From positions 1 to 64,000 of the forward strand of contig DATLKN010000033.1 of the NCBI GenBank assembly GCA_035538335.1: 64,000 nucleotides of DNA. The letters run 5' to 3'. Of this stretch, positions 1 to 8,715 are shown piece by piece (the stretch's first letter is position 1; each line of letters starts with the position of its first letter). Source of the DNA: AP-15 sp035538335 (GTDB lineage Bacteria > Pseudomonadota > Alphaproteobacteria > ATCC43930 > CGMCC-115725). The translations under genes and the position numbers were made by a program. Under the pieces are notes generated by a model. The model was not told the origin of the DNA, ran no database searches, and was given only the letters and a program-made list of their open reading frames with translations.

Positions 1-246
1 CAGCGAAGTGTCGGTGCCGGGGATCAGGATCGAGCGCGGGAAGCTGCCGGCCAGCGACGCCGCGCCGGGGGTCGCCGGCGTCTTCAGCGCGGCGAGCTGG
101 TTGATCTCCTGCTGCAACAGCTGCTGATTGGCCTGCAGCTGTTGCAGATCGTCGGCGCGCGCGCCGGATAGGCCGGTCAGCAAGGCGACCGAGGCGGTAA
201 ACCCGCCGAGCGCCGCGATGGTGCCGATGTTCCGCATTCTGTTCAT
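1..246 (-). CDS. N-terminal part of a DcaP-like outer-membrane porin (cut by window edge)
   Basis: The reading frame starts at ATG 244-246 and is open to base 1, so only the first 82 codons are visible. They encode a signal peptide ending in an Ala-Arg-Ala type site (about residues 1-31). A Gln/Leu-rich coiled-coil stretch follows (DDLQQLQANQQLLQQEINQL), then a segment ending IPGTDTSL. A short N-terminal coiled coil followed by SF.IPGTDTS is the usual opening of DcaP-type trimeric porins, which form beta barrels for small acidic solutes in the outer membrane. The barrel itself lies outside the window, so the family is inferred from this opening only. The strand is the same as the lipid A deacylase-like gene upstream of it. 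Confidence 0.62.
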   Translation of the reverse strand, partial: MNRMRNIGTIAALGGFTASVALLTGLSGARADDLQQLQANQQLLQQEINQLAALKTPATPGAASLAGSFPRSILIPGTDTSL

Positions 247-505
247 TGCTCCCCCGCCTTGAAGGCCAACCGATCCGAATCAACGAGGACGTTGAGTTCC
301 TCTCGCGCGATGATATCGGGGCGCCCAGGCGGATCAAGCGCGCTTCGCACCGGCCGTCGTATTTTCGACATACCGTTGCTAAATTACCACATTTGGCCCT
401 AAGGCATTCGCCCAACGAGCAAAAATGCCGCTAAGTTCGATTGCAGCGGTGCTCAGGGGGATCGGTGGAGGAGTGGTTCGCGGCTATCGGGATGCGCGAG
501 AGGGC

Positions 506-1189
506 TCAGAATTTGACCCCGAAGCGGGCGCCGGCATTGGTTATGCCGGCGTTGTGGTTCGCCAGATTGGCGTTCGACATGTGGTCGAGAAAGGCCGAGA
601 CGCTGAACGTCGGAGTGAACTGGTAGCCGAGTTCGGCGCTCAGGTGGAACAGTACCGGCGAGCCGAGATCCTTGCGGCCGGGCGGCGCGTTGTCGCCATA
701 ACCGTCGTTGATCGCGGCACCGAGCCCGCCGTTGGCGTAGACGCTGCCGCCCCAGCCGAACAGGTTCTGGATGAGGGTGATGCCCCAGGTCAGCCCGAAA
801 TAGCCGTCCGAGGTCTTGCCGGCAGTGTTGATGTCGCCGCCGATCATCGGCCGCGGCGAGCCGATCGCATGCAGGAAGTCGGGCGAGTTGAACAGCACTT
901 CGAGATTGACGTCGGCGCCGGTCTCGATGTGATCGCCGAGAAAGCCCACATCGTGCGCGAGGATGCCGGTCTTCACCTCGTTGATCAGCGGCATCTGCAC
1001 GATCATCGGCTCGGCCGGCGGCGGGGCGGCCGGCGGCGTCACCGCCGGCGGTGCGGCGGGCGCCGGACCGGGCGGTGCGGCGGGCGGGGTCTGTGCGGCT
1101 GCGCTCGCGAGCGACAGGGCGAAGGCCGCGCCGCCGAGCACGACGCCGCGCCACCCATTGCCGGCGAACCCGAAACCGCTCATCCGCAT
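506..1189 (-). CDS. PagL-like lipid A 3-O-deacylase / acyloxyacyl hydrolase
   Basis: A 227-residue protein with a signal peptide (cleavage near AAAQ, residue 33), then a Pro/Ala-rich linker (about 34-62) and a small beta-barrel region. The C-terminus carries DHMSNANLANHNAG (about residues 202-215), matching the His-Ser pair of PagL, and ends in Phe as outer-membrane barrels do. PagL enzymes remove the 3-O-acyl chain of lipid A in the outer leaflet. The Pro-rich linker is longer than in classical PagL and is common in alphaproteobacterial homologues. It lies next to a porin gene on the same strand, which fits an envelope role. The family is clear; its activity on this organism's lipid A is inferred. 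Confidence 0.8.
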   Translation of the reverse strand: MRMSGFGFAGNGWRGVVLGGAAFALSLASAAAQTPPAAPPGPAPAAPPAVTPPAAPPPAEPMIVQMPLINEVKTGILAHDVGFLGDHIETGADVNLEVLFNSPDFLHAIGSPRPMIGGDINTAGKTSDGYFGLTWGITLIQNLFGWGGSVYANGGLGAAINDGYGDNAPPGRKDLGSPVLFHLSAELGYQFTPTFSVSAFLDHMSNANLANHNAGITNAGARFGVKF

Positions 1190-1306
1190 CCCTCTCGTTC
1201 GCCCGTAAGTTACTCGGCTTTGCCGGGGCTTGCCAACCCCGCGCGTGGATGCCCGTTTGAAAACGACGGGCGCCGCCGATGCGCTCCCGGATCGATCATA
1301 GCCGGA

Positions 1307-1924
1307 TCAGGCGAACGGGTTCAGCGTTTTCAGCCGCGCCGACCAGCGGTGGCGTCCGAGCTCGCGCCGCACGACATCGTCGCCGGTCACCCAGTTGAGC
1401 TGCAAGACACGGCGCTCGCCTTTGTGCGCGAGGTGGCCGTGATAGGAGTGCTCGCTGCGCCGGAAGGCCAGCATGGTGCCGGCGAGCGGTGCGATCTCGG
1501 CTGCGTAGTCGTCGAGATCGGTGGCGCTGCGCAGGATGCGCAGCCTTCCCTCGGCCGCCTCCCAGCTCGGGTTCAGATATAACAGCAGCGTGATCAGCTT
1601 TGTCGTCGAGTCGGTGTGGATGCGTCCGTCCTTGCCGTCGCTCCAGCCGCGCAGCGTAAGCATCGTCGGCCGCCCCTCGAGATCGATCGCGAATTTCTCC
1701 GCGATCGCCGCCTGCAAGCCCGGCCCGGTCAACTCGCCGAGCAGCCGGGCGAAATGCGGTCCGCCGTCCGCCGCCTCGATCGGAAAGCTGCCGTGCCGCG
1801 CGAGGTGCGGGCAATCGGCGAGGAGCGCAGCCAGCTCGTCGCGGCGCACGAACTCATCGACGACGACGAATTCGTAAGGCTGGCGGCTGAGCGGCGCGGC
1901 TTGCAGACGGTCGAGATCAAGCAC
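1307..1924 (-). CDS. 2-oxoglutarate/Fe(II)-dependent oxygenase (prolyl 4-hydroxylase-like)
   Basis: A 205-residue protein. I chose the GTG at 1922-1924 because GGAG lies 7 bases upstream; the frame stays open far beyond it, but only antisense to the ATPase gene. The iron ligands are visible as H103-T-D105 in GRIHTDSTTK and H162 in SYHGH, with an Arg a few residues later (ERRVLQLNW) for 2-oxoglutarate. This is the jelly-roll 2OG-Fe(II) superfamily in the short form found widely in alphaproteobacteria. The substrate is unknown. It is divergent from the ATPase gene with about 50 bases between, so the two probably share a promoter region. Confidence 0.82.
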   Translation of the reverse strand: MLDLDRLQAAPLSRQPYEFVVVDEFVRRDELAALLADCPHLARHGSFPIEAADGGPHFARLLGELTGPGLQAAIAEKFAIDLEGRPTMLTLRGWSDGKDGRIHTDSTTKLITLLLYLNPSWEAAEGRLRILRSATDLDDYAAEIAPLAGTMLAFRRSEHSYHGHLAHKGERRVLQLNWVTGDDVVRRELGRHRWSARLKTLNPFA

Positions 1925-1975
1925 TCGGTTGCTCCGCGAAAAGCAGCGGGGATCGGGATATTCTAGCACTGCGGC

Positions 1976-4324
1976 ATGCTTTCGGGGGCGCGACAAAAGG
2001 TGAGCACAGAGGAGGGGCGGGGTCTCGACAGCGCCGAGGCGGCGCGGCGGCTGCGCGAATTTGGCCCGAACGCGATTCGCGAGGACCGGCGGCATCCCGT
2101 GCGCGCGCTCCTCGCCCGCTTCGTGGAGCCGATCCCGCTGATGCTCGAACTGGTGATCCTCATGCAGCTGGCGCTCGGCAAGGCGGACGAGGCCGTCGTC
2201 ATCGCCATCCTCATCGTCGTCAACGCCGCCATCGGCTTCATCGAAGAAGGGCGCGCCGATCAGGCGCTGCGCTTGTTGAAGAGCCGGCTCGAGGTGACGG
2301 CGCGCGTCAAGCGCGACGGCGCCTGGCAAAGCGTCCCGGCCGAAAGCCTGGTGCCGGGCGATCTCGTCCATCTGCGCATGGGCGATCTGTCGCCGGCCGA
2401 TGTCCGGCTCGCCGCCGGCGAGCTGCTGCTCGACCAGTCGGCGCTGACCGGCGAATCGCTGCCGGTCGAGGGGCGCGCCGGGCTGCTCGCCTATGCCGGC
2501 GCCGTCATCGGGCGCGGCGAGGCGACGGGCGAGGTCGAGGCAACGGGGGCGCGCACCTATTTCGGCAAGACCGCCGAGCTGGTGCGGCGGGCGAGGACGA
2601 AAAGCCGGCTCGAAGCCCTCGTCTTCAGGATCGTGCGCGCCCTCGTCGTCGTCGATCTCGGGCTCGTCGCAGTGCTGCTCGTCTATGCCGCTGCGGTCGG
2701 GCTGCCCTATCGCGAGGTGTTGCCGTTCGCGCTCATTCTGCTCGTCGCCTCGGTGCCGATCGCGCTGCCGGTGACCTTCACGCTCGCGACCGCGCTCGGG
2801 GCCGCCGAGCTGGCGCATAACGGCGTGCTCGTCACCCATCTGGGGGCGATCGAGGAGGCGGCTGGGATGGACGTGCTGCTGACCGACAAGACCGGCACGA
2901 TCACCGAGAACCGCCTCGGCCTCGCCGCACTCGTGCCGCTGTCGGGGGAGAGCGAAGCGGCGCTGCTGCGCCTCGCCGCGCTTGCCTGCGATGCGGCGAC
3001 GCAGGACCCGATCGACCGCGCCATCCTCGCCGCGGCGGCGGCGAAAGGTAGCGCCGCGCCGGCGCCGCCCCGGCTCGAGTTCCGCCCCTTCGACCCGGCG
3101 CTGCGCTATTCCGAAGGGATCTACGACGACGGCACCGGAAAGCTGCGCGTTTTGAAGGGCGCGCCCTCGGCGGTCGCGGCGCTTCTGACCCCTCCGCCCG
3201 ATCTCGATGCACGGGTCGCCACGCTGGCCAGCGACGGCAACCGCGTCCTCGCCGTCGCCGCCGGCAACGGCGAGCGGCTGCGCCTCGCGGGCCTTCTCGC
3301 TCTCGAAGATCCGCCGCGCGCCGATTCGCCGGCCCTCGTGCGCGGCCTCGGCGAACTCGGCGTGCGCGTCGTCATGGTCACTGGCGACAATCTCGAAACC
3401 GCGCGCGCCGTCGCCCGCCAGGTCGGCATCGGCGGGCGCGCCGCCGGGCCGGACGCGCTCGACCGTCTCGATACCGCCGCGGCGCTCGACTACGACGTCT
3501 TCGCGCGGGCTTTCCCCGAGCACAAATTCCGTCTCGCCGAGTTCTACCAGCGCCGTGGCCACATCGTCGGGATGACCGGCGACGGGGTCAACGATGCGCC
3601 GGCGCTGAAGCAGGCCGATGTCGGCATCGCGGTCGCCGGCGCGACCGATGTAGCGCGCGCCGCCGCCGGCATCGTGTTGACCCGGCCGGGGCTGGTCGAT
3701 GCGCTGGCGGCGGTCGAACTCTCCCGCCGCATCTATCAGCGCATGCTGACCTATACGATCAACAAGATCGTCAAGACGCTCGAAATCGCGGTGTTCCTGT
3801 CGGTCGGGGTGATGCTGGCGCACGCCTTCGTGATCACGCCGCTGCTGATCGTGCTGCTGCTCTTCACCAACGATTTCGTGACGATGGCGCTCGCCACCGA
3901 CACGGTGTCGTTCTCGCGGGCGCCCGACCGTTGGAACGTCCGCAATCTGATGCTGACGGGCGGCCTGCTGGCGGCGCTGATCCTCGTCCTCTCGTTCGCC
4001 GTCTTCTTTGTCGGCCGAAACCTGCTGCGGCTGCCGCTCGGCCAATTGCAGACGCTGATCTTCGTCATGCTGGTATTGACCGGGCAGGGGACGGTTTATC
4101 TGGTGCGCGAGCGCGGGCATTTCTGGCGATCGCGGCCGAGCCGGCCGCTCGTCGTCAGTTCGCTCGCGGACATCGCGGTCGTGTTCGTGATGGCGAGCGA
4201 GGGCATCCTGATGGCGCCGGTCGCCCCGGCGTTGCTCGTCGCGCTCCTCGCCGCCGTCGCGCTCTATCTCCTCGTCGTCGACCGGATCAAGGTCGCGGTC
4301 TTCGCGCGCCTGCGCGTCCGCTGA
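1976..4324 (+). CDS. Type III plasma-membrane P-type ATPase, probably H+-exporting
   Basis: A 782-residue pump. The actuator loop TGES is at 158-161, the phosphorylated Asp is D304 in DKTGTI, the nucleotide-domain MVTGDN follows, and the hinge TGDGVNDAP is at about 534. The membrane motif before the phosphorylation site reads PIALPV (the family norm is close to PVGLPV). No metal-binding CPC is present, and the order AELAHNGVLVTHLGAIEEA fits type IIIA proton pumps rather than Ca2+ or heavy-metal pumps. The C-terminal membrane part is about the usual length, with no autoinhibitory tail. A second start, GTG 2000, is in frame eight codons later. Its stop directly abuts a PIN-domain remnant in the same frame. 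Confidence 0.88.
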   Translation: MLSGARQKVSTEEGRGLDSAEAARRLREFGPNAIREDRRHPVRALLARFVEPIPLMLELVILMQLALGKADEAVVIAILIVVNAAIGFIEEGRADQALRLLKSRLEVTARVKRDGAWQSVPAESLVPGDLVHLRMGDLSPADVRLAAGELLLDQSALTGESLPVEGRAGLLAYAGAVIGRGEATGEVEATGARTYFGKTAELVRRARTKSRLEALVFRIVRALVVVDLGLVAVLLVYAAAVGLPYREVLPFALILLVASVPIALPVTFTLATALGAAELAHNGVLVTHLGAIEEAAGMDVLLTDKTGTITENRLGLAALVPLSGESEAALLRLAALACDAATQDPIDRAILAAAAAKGSAAPAPPRLEFRPFDPALRYSEGIYDDGTGKLRVLKGAPSAVAALLTPPPDLDARVATLASDGNRVLAVAAGNGERLRLAGLLALEDPPRADSPALVRGLGELGVRVVMVTGDNLETARAVARQVGIGGRAAGPDALDRLDTAAALDYDVFARAFPEHKFRLAEFYQRRGHIVGMTGDGVNDAPALKQADVGIAVAGATDVARAAAGIVLTRPGLVDALAAVELSRRIYQRMLTYTINKIVKTLEIAVFLSVGVMLAHAFVITPLLIVLLLFTNDFVTMALATDTVSFSRAPDRWNVRNLMLTGGLLAALILVLSFAVFFVGRNLLRLPLGQLQTLIFVMLVLTGQGTVYLVRERGHFWRSRPSRPLVVSSLADIAVVFVMASEGILMAPVAPALLVALLAAVALYLLVVDRIKVAVFARLRVR

Positions 4325-4627
4325 TCACCGGCGCGCGGCGGAAGCCAGATTTTCGTCAGCGCGGCTTCGATTTGGGAAATCGCCATCAAGCGCGCGCTCG
4401 GCAAACTCGATTTCGCGCGCCGCGTCGTCGACTCGGTAAATTCGCTCGGCTTTGAGCTGTTGCCGATCGACGGCGCCCATGCGGAGCACGCGGGCGGCCT
4501 GCCGCGGCACGACACCGATCCCTTCGACCGGCTGATCATCGCCCAGGCCGCTCTCGAAGGCATGACGCTCGGCACGCAAGACCGGCGGATGCGGCCCTAT
4601 GGGGTGGCGCTGCTCGGGGTCGGCTGA
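4325..4627 (+). pseudogene. C-terminal remnant of a VapC-type PIN-domain toxin
   Basis: The frame that follows the ATPase stop encodes about 100 residues with no start codon. It contains FVSAASIWEIAIKRALGKL, then DPFDRLIIAQA and TLGTQDRRM, which match the second, third and fourth acidic sites of VapC ribonucleases of the PHLO subfamily. The first beta strand with the catalytic Asp (LLDTH type) is missing, so the gene has lost about 35 codons at its 5' end exactly where the ATPase gene ends. No antitoxin gene is adjacent. I infer a deletion joining the two genes. Confidence 0.72.
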
Positions 4628-4636
4628 GCAGCGCCG

Positions 4637-5761
4637 TCACGTCACCGCGCCGCGGGCGGTGATCGGCCACACGGCCTCGACCCGATTGCCGCGCACGCAG
4701 ATATACCAATCGTAGAGGTTGACGGTCGGGTCGCAGTGGCCGGGGATGAGGCGTAGCTTGTCGCCGATCTTGAGCCGGTTGGTGGCGGCTGCGATCTTCA
4801 GCCTGCCGTGCTCGTCGGAGGCGCGCTCGTACACCGCGGCGGGCTCGTCGAAGAGGGCGGGCGGGCCCGAATCGAAGGCGAGCGCCTTGAGGCCGGCATC
4901 GAGGATCGCGCGCTCCGCATTCGGCCGGCTCATGACCTGCGCCCAGACGAAGAGGCTCGGCTCGAAGGCGCTCACGGGCATGCCGTCGCGGTCGAGGTTG
5001 CGGCCGTAATCGGCGTCCATGAAGATGTAGGAGCCGCATTGCAACTCGCTGTAGACGCCGCTTGCCGCCTCGAATTCGAAGCTGCCGGTGCCGGCGCCGC
5101 TGACTATCGGGCAGGGGATGCCGTCCTTCTCGATCAGCTCTCGCGTCACCCGCGCCTTTTCGGCGGCCTCGGCGATCGCCTTCTTTCTTTCGTCCCAGCC
5201 GCGCAGATGCTGCGCCGAGCCGTGATAGGCCTGCAGCCCCGTGAAATCGAGGTTTCCGGCGCGCGCCGCTCGGCGCGCCAGCGCCACGGCCGGCGCCCCC
5301 GGCTCGACTCCGCAGCGGTTGCCGCCCATGTTGACTTCGGCATAGACGGCGAGCCGCACCCCGGCCTCGCGCGCCGCCGCATCGAGCGGGCCGACCTGCC
5401 CCTCGTCGTCGACGCAGACGCCGATCCTGGCGCTGTGGGCGAGCGCCGCGAGGCGGCGCAGTTTCGGCGCCCCGACGATCTCATTGGTGACGAACACGTC
5501 CTCGACGCCGCCATAGACCATCGCCTCGGCTTCGCCGACTTTCTGCACGCACACGCCGACCGCGCCGAGCGCCATCTGCTTCTTTGCGATGACCGGGCAT
5601 TTGTGCGTCTTGGCGTGCGGCCGTAGCCGCACATCGCTGCCGGCGAGCCGCTCGGAGAGCCGCCGCAGGTTGCGTTCGCACGGGTCGAGATCGATCAACA
5701 GCGCCGGCGTGTCGATCTCCTCGAGGCTCATGCCGATTTCGGCGGGGGGACGGGTCGTCAT
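4637..5761 (-). CDS. D-threonine aldolase / D-serine dehydratase-like PLP enzyme
   Basis: A 374-residue alanine-racemase-fold enzyme. The start ATG 5759-5761 has CGGAG 8 bases upstream. It opens EIDTPALLIDLD and carries the PLP lysine K51 in RPHAKTHK. The C-terminal half has the metal-binding tail GHCDPTVNLYDW, as in D-threonine aldolase, 3-hydroxy-D-aspartate aldolase and DSD1-type D-serine dehydratase. These cleave or dehydrate beta-hydroxy-D-amino acids. Which reaction applies cannot be read from sequence. It diverges from the first MFS gene across 188 bases, suggesting shared control of uptake and breakdown. Confidence 0.82.
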   Translation of the reverse strand: MTTRPPAEIGMSLEEIDTPALLIDLDPCERNLRRLSERLAGSDVRLRPHAKTHKCPVIAKKQMALGAVGVCVQKVGEAEAMVYGGVEDVFVTNEIVGAPKLRRLAALAHSARIGVCVDDEGQVGPLDAAAREAGVRLAVYAEVNMGGNRCGVEPGAPAVALARRAARAGNLDFTGLQAYHGSAQHLRGWDERKKAIAEAAEKARVTRELIEKDGIPCPIVSGAGTGSFEFEAASGVYSELQCGSYIFMDADYGRNLDRDGMPVSAFEPSLFVWAQVMSRPNAERAILDAGLKALAFDSGPPALFDEPAAVYERASDEHGRLKIAAATNRLKIGDKLRLIPGHCDPTVNLYDWYICVRGNRVEAVWPITARGAVT

Positions 5762-5949
5762 CTCGCGGCTCCGATGGGCTCGGGGACCGGGCGAGGCTCG
5801 CGCAGCGGCGGCGAAAAAGCAATCCGCGCCCTTCGAGGCCAAAGACCGCGCGGATTCGATGGCGCGGGCCTCCGGCTGCGGCTATCCTTCGCCGCGCGCC
5901 GCAGCCGAAGAGAAAAAGCGGCGCCGCCGGAGGAACCCTGGGAGAGAAA

Positions 5950-7299
5950 ATGATGGCCGAGGCCCGCTCTTCGTCGACCGAGTCGCTGCTCGAGAACCAG
6001 CGGATCGGCAGTCTGCAGATCCGCGTCATGGTGCTGTGCCTTTTGGTGCAGATGTGCGACGGCTACGACGTGAATTCGATCGCCTGGGCGGTGCCGTCGC
6101 TGATCCACAGCTGGCATTTGCCGCCGCCGCTGTTCACCAAGGCCTTCCTGTGGTCGAGCATCGGCATCATGGTCGGCGCGCTGTCCGCCGGTCCGCTCGG
6201 TGACCGGCTCGGGCGCAAGCCCTTGCTGCTCGCGAGCCTGCTGATTTTCGGGCTGGCCTCGCTGCTCTCCGCCTTTGCGCCCTCGCTCGGCGTCCTCGCC
6301 CTGTTGCGCTTCTTCACCGGCGTCGGCATCGGCGGCGGGTTTTCCGGCGCGGCCTCGCTGACCGGCGACTACACGCCGCACCGCCGCCGCGCGCTGATGA
6401 TCATGGCGAGCTTCACCGGCGCCCCGATCGGCGGCTTTTTGGGCGGTCAGCTCGTCGCCTTGTTGCTGCAGCAGGGCTTCGCCTGGCCCATCATCTTCTA
6501 CATCGGCGGCGGGTTCCCGCTGCTGCTCGTGCCGATCCTCGCGATCTGGTTGCCGGAATCGCCGCGCCTGCTCGCCGCGCGAAAGAACCTCGCTCCGCGC
6601 CACGTCGCACTGTTGCGGCGGCTCGAGATCGAGCCCGGGCATGCCGCCCTTCATCCGGTGGACATCGCCCGCGAGAACCCGGTCAAGATGCTGTTCGGCA
6701 AAGGCTATCCGCTGCAGACGATCCTCATGTGGATCATCTTCTATTGCAGCCTGATGAATTTGTTCCTGTTCGCGTACTGGATGCCGACGGTCCTGACCCT
6801 GATCGGCTACACCAAGCCGCAGGCGATCTTCGCCTCGAGCATGCGCGATTTGGGCGCGATCTTCGCGGTTCTCTATCTCGGCTGGGCGATCGACCGAGTC
6901 GGGCCGGAGCGCTCGCTGGCGATCCATTATGCCGTCGGGGCGATCTTCATCGCGCTGATCGCGCTGGTCGCCATGCCTTACGCGCTTTTGCTGGCCGTCA
7001 CCTTCCTCGCCGGCATGACCATCATCGGCAGCCAGACCGGCGCCAACGCGGCCTGCGGCAAGCTCTACCCGGCGCGCATGCGCACCAGCGGGCTCGGCTG
7101 GGCGCTCGGCATCGGCCGCTTGGGCGGCATCGCCGCGCCGGTCTTGGGCGGCTACCTCTTGGCGCAGCATGTGCCGCCAACGCGGATCTTCCTCGCCGCC
7201 TGCATCTTCGCGCTCGTCGCCGCATTGGCGACGGCGCTGCTCGCTTTCCGCGGCAGCCGCGTGGCGAGCGAGGCCCCGGCGCCCGAAGTGGCGGCATAG
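5950..7299 (+). CDS. MFS transporter, aromatic acid:H+ symporter-like (copy 1)
   Basis: A 449-residue 12-helix carrier. It shows MCDGYDV in helix 1, the GPLGDRLGRKP loop between helices 2 and 3, DYTPHRRRALM and WLPESPRLL after helix 6. The helix-1 Gly-Tyr-Asp and the D-R-x-G-R-K loop are hallmarks of the AAHS family (4-hydroxybenzoate, vanillate and similar acids). GGAGAG precedes two adjacent ATGs (5950 and 5953); either may be used. The next gene is a close paralogue, roughly 60% identical by eye. The transported acid is not determinable from sequence. Confidence 0.87.
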   Translation: MMAEARSSSTESLLENQRIGSLQIRVMVLCLLVQMCDGYDVNSIAWAVPSLIHSWHLPPPLFTKAFLWSSIGIMVGALSAGPLGDRLGRKPLLLASLLIFGLASLLSAFAPSLGVLALLRFFTGVGIGGGFSGAASLTGDYTPHRRRALMIMASFTGAPIGGFLGGQLVALLLQQGFAWPIIFYIGGGFPLLLVPILAIWLPESPRLLAARKNLAPRHVALLRRLEIEPGHAALHPVDIARENPVKMLFGKGYPLQTILMWIIFYCSLMNLFLFAYWMPTVLTLIGYTKPQAIFASSMRDLGAIFAVLYLGWAIDRVGPERSLAIHYAVGAIFIALIALVAMPYALLLAVTFLAGMTIIGSQTGANAACGKLYPARMRTSGLGWALGIGRLGGIAAPVLGGYLLAQHVPPTRIFLAACIFALVAALATALLAFRGSRVASEAPAPEVAA

Positions 7300-7371
7300 A
7301 GTATCGCCGGCGGCGTCGCACGAGGCCGCCGCCGCGGCGGAACCGGGATAAAGGGATCAGCGGAGGCGAAG

Positions 7372-8715
7372 ATGGCTGAAGCGAGCTTGTCGGCGACCGA
7401 GAGCGCGCTCGAAAACCAGGCGATCGGCGGCTTGCAGATACGCGTCGCGGCGATCTGCACGCTCATTCAGATGTGCGACGGCTACGATGTCGGATCGATC
7501 GGCTGGGCTGTGCCGTCGCTGACGCATGCTTGGCACATCGCGCCTTCCGCCTTCGCCTTGGCCTTTCTGTTCTCGAATATCGGGGTCATGGCGGGGGCGC
7601 TCCTCACCGGTCCGCTCGGCGACCGCATCGGGCGCAAGCCGGTGCTGATGGCGAGCATCGCGATCTTTGGCCTCGCCTCCCTGGCGAGCGCCTTTGCCGC
7701 CTCGATGGGTTTCCTCGCCGCGATGCGTTTCTTCACCGGCTTCGGCATCGCCGGCGGCTTCACCGGCACGACGGCGCTGACCGGCGACTACACGCCGGCG
7801 CGCCGGCGTGCGACCATGATCATGGTGACCTTTACCGGGGCGCCGCTCGGCGGCTTCGTTGGCGGCTCCATCGTTTCCTACCTGCTGCATCTCGGCTTCG
7901 GCTGGCCGGTCATCTTCGTCATTGGCGGCATTTTCCCGTTGGGGCTGCTGCTGATCACGGCCCTGTGGCTGCCGGAATCGCCACGCTTTCTTGCGGCTCG
8001 CGCCGACCTCTCGCCGCGTCAGCGGGCGCTCCTCGACCAACTCGGCGTCGCGCCCGGGCGCGGCGAGCCGCACGGCGCCGACATCGCCGCGACGAACCCG
8101 GTTCGCATGCTGTTCGGCGAGGGCTACGCGCTGCCGACCGTGCTGCTGTGGATCATTTTCTTCTGCAGCCTCATCAACCTCTATCTCTTCGTCTTCTGGC
8201 TGCCCGAGATTCTGCACCTGACCGGGTTGACGCCGCCCGAGGCGGTGTTCGCGACCAGCCTGCATACCTTGGGCGCGATCGCCGCCGTCTTCTATCTCGG
8301 CTATCTGATCGACCGGTTCGGGCCGCAGCGCGCGCTGGCGGCGCACTACGCGATCGGCATCATCTTCATCGCGCTGATCGCCCTCGCCGCGATGCCGTAC
8401 CTGATCCTGCTCGCGGTCGTCTTCCTCTCGGGCGCGACGGTGATCGGCAGCCAGACCGCCGCCAACGCCGCTTGCGGCAAGCTCTACCCGGCGCGCATGC
8501 GCACGAGCGGCATCGGCTGGGCGCTCGGCATCGGGCGCTTGGGCGGCATCGCGGCGGCGCCGCTCGGCGGCTTCTTGCTGTCGCACGGGCTGGCGCCGCG
8601 GCACGTCTTCCTCTTCGCCTGTCTCTTTGCCGCGATCGCGGCGGTGTGCACGGCGCTGTTGGCGCTGCACGGCCGGCAGGAGAGCAGCGCCGGCGAGCCG
8701 AGGATGGCGTCGTGA
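7372..8715 (+). CDS. MFS transporter, aromatic acid:H+ symporter-like (copy 2)
   Basis: A 447-residue carrier colinear with the gene upstream, from ENQAIGGLQIRV to the C-terminal tail. It has the same MCDGYDV, GPLGDRIGRKP and WLPESPRFL motifs. The 72-base gap and shared layout point to a tandem duplication followed by divergence, mainly in helices 7-8 and the tail. Its stop TGA overlaps the GTG start of the LLM flavin enzyme (GTGA), so the two are probably translationally coupled and the second copy is the one tied to that enzyme. Confidence 0.87.
   Translation: MAEASLSATESALENQAIGGLQIRVAAICTLIQMCDGYDVGSIGWAVPSLTHAWHIAPSAFALAFLFSNIGVMAGALLTGPLGDRIGRKPVLMASIAIFGLASLASAFAASMGFLAAMRFFTGFGIAGGFTGTTALTGDYTPARRRATMIMVTFTGAPLGGFVGGSIVSYLLHLGFGWPVIFVIGGIFPLGLLLITALWLPESPRFLAARADLSPRQRALLDQLGVAPGRGEPHGADIAATNPVRMLFGEGYALPTVLLWIIFFCSLINLYLFVFWLPEILHLTGLTPPEAVFATSLHTLGAIAAVFYLGYLIDRFGPQRALAAHYAIGIIFIALIALAAMPYLILLAVVFLSGATVIGSQTAANAACGKLYPARMRTSGIGWALGIGRLGGIAAAPLGGFLLSHGLAPRHVFLFACLFAAIAAVCTALLALHGRQESSAGEPRMAS

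Noticed and set aside
1307..4120. A 937-codon open frame on the minus strand covering the ATPase gene
   Set aside because: Only its last 205 codons, from GTG 1924, look like a protein (2OG oxygenase). The rest is antisense to the P-type ATPase, with Arg/Asp/Gln-rich composition typical of GC-rich shadow frames.
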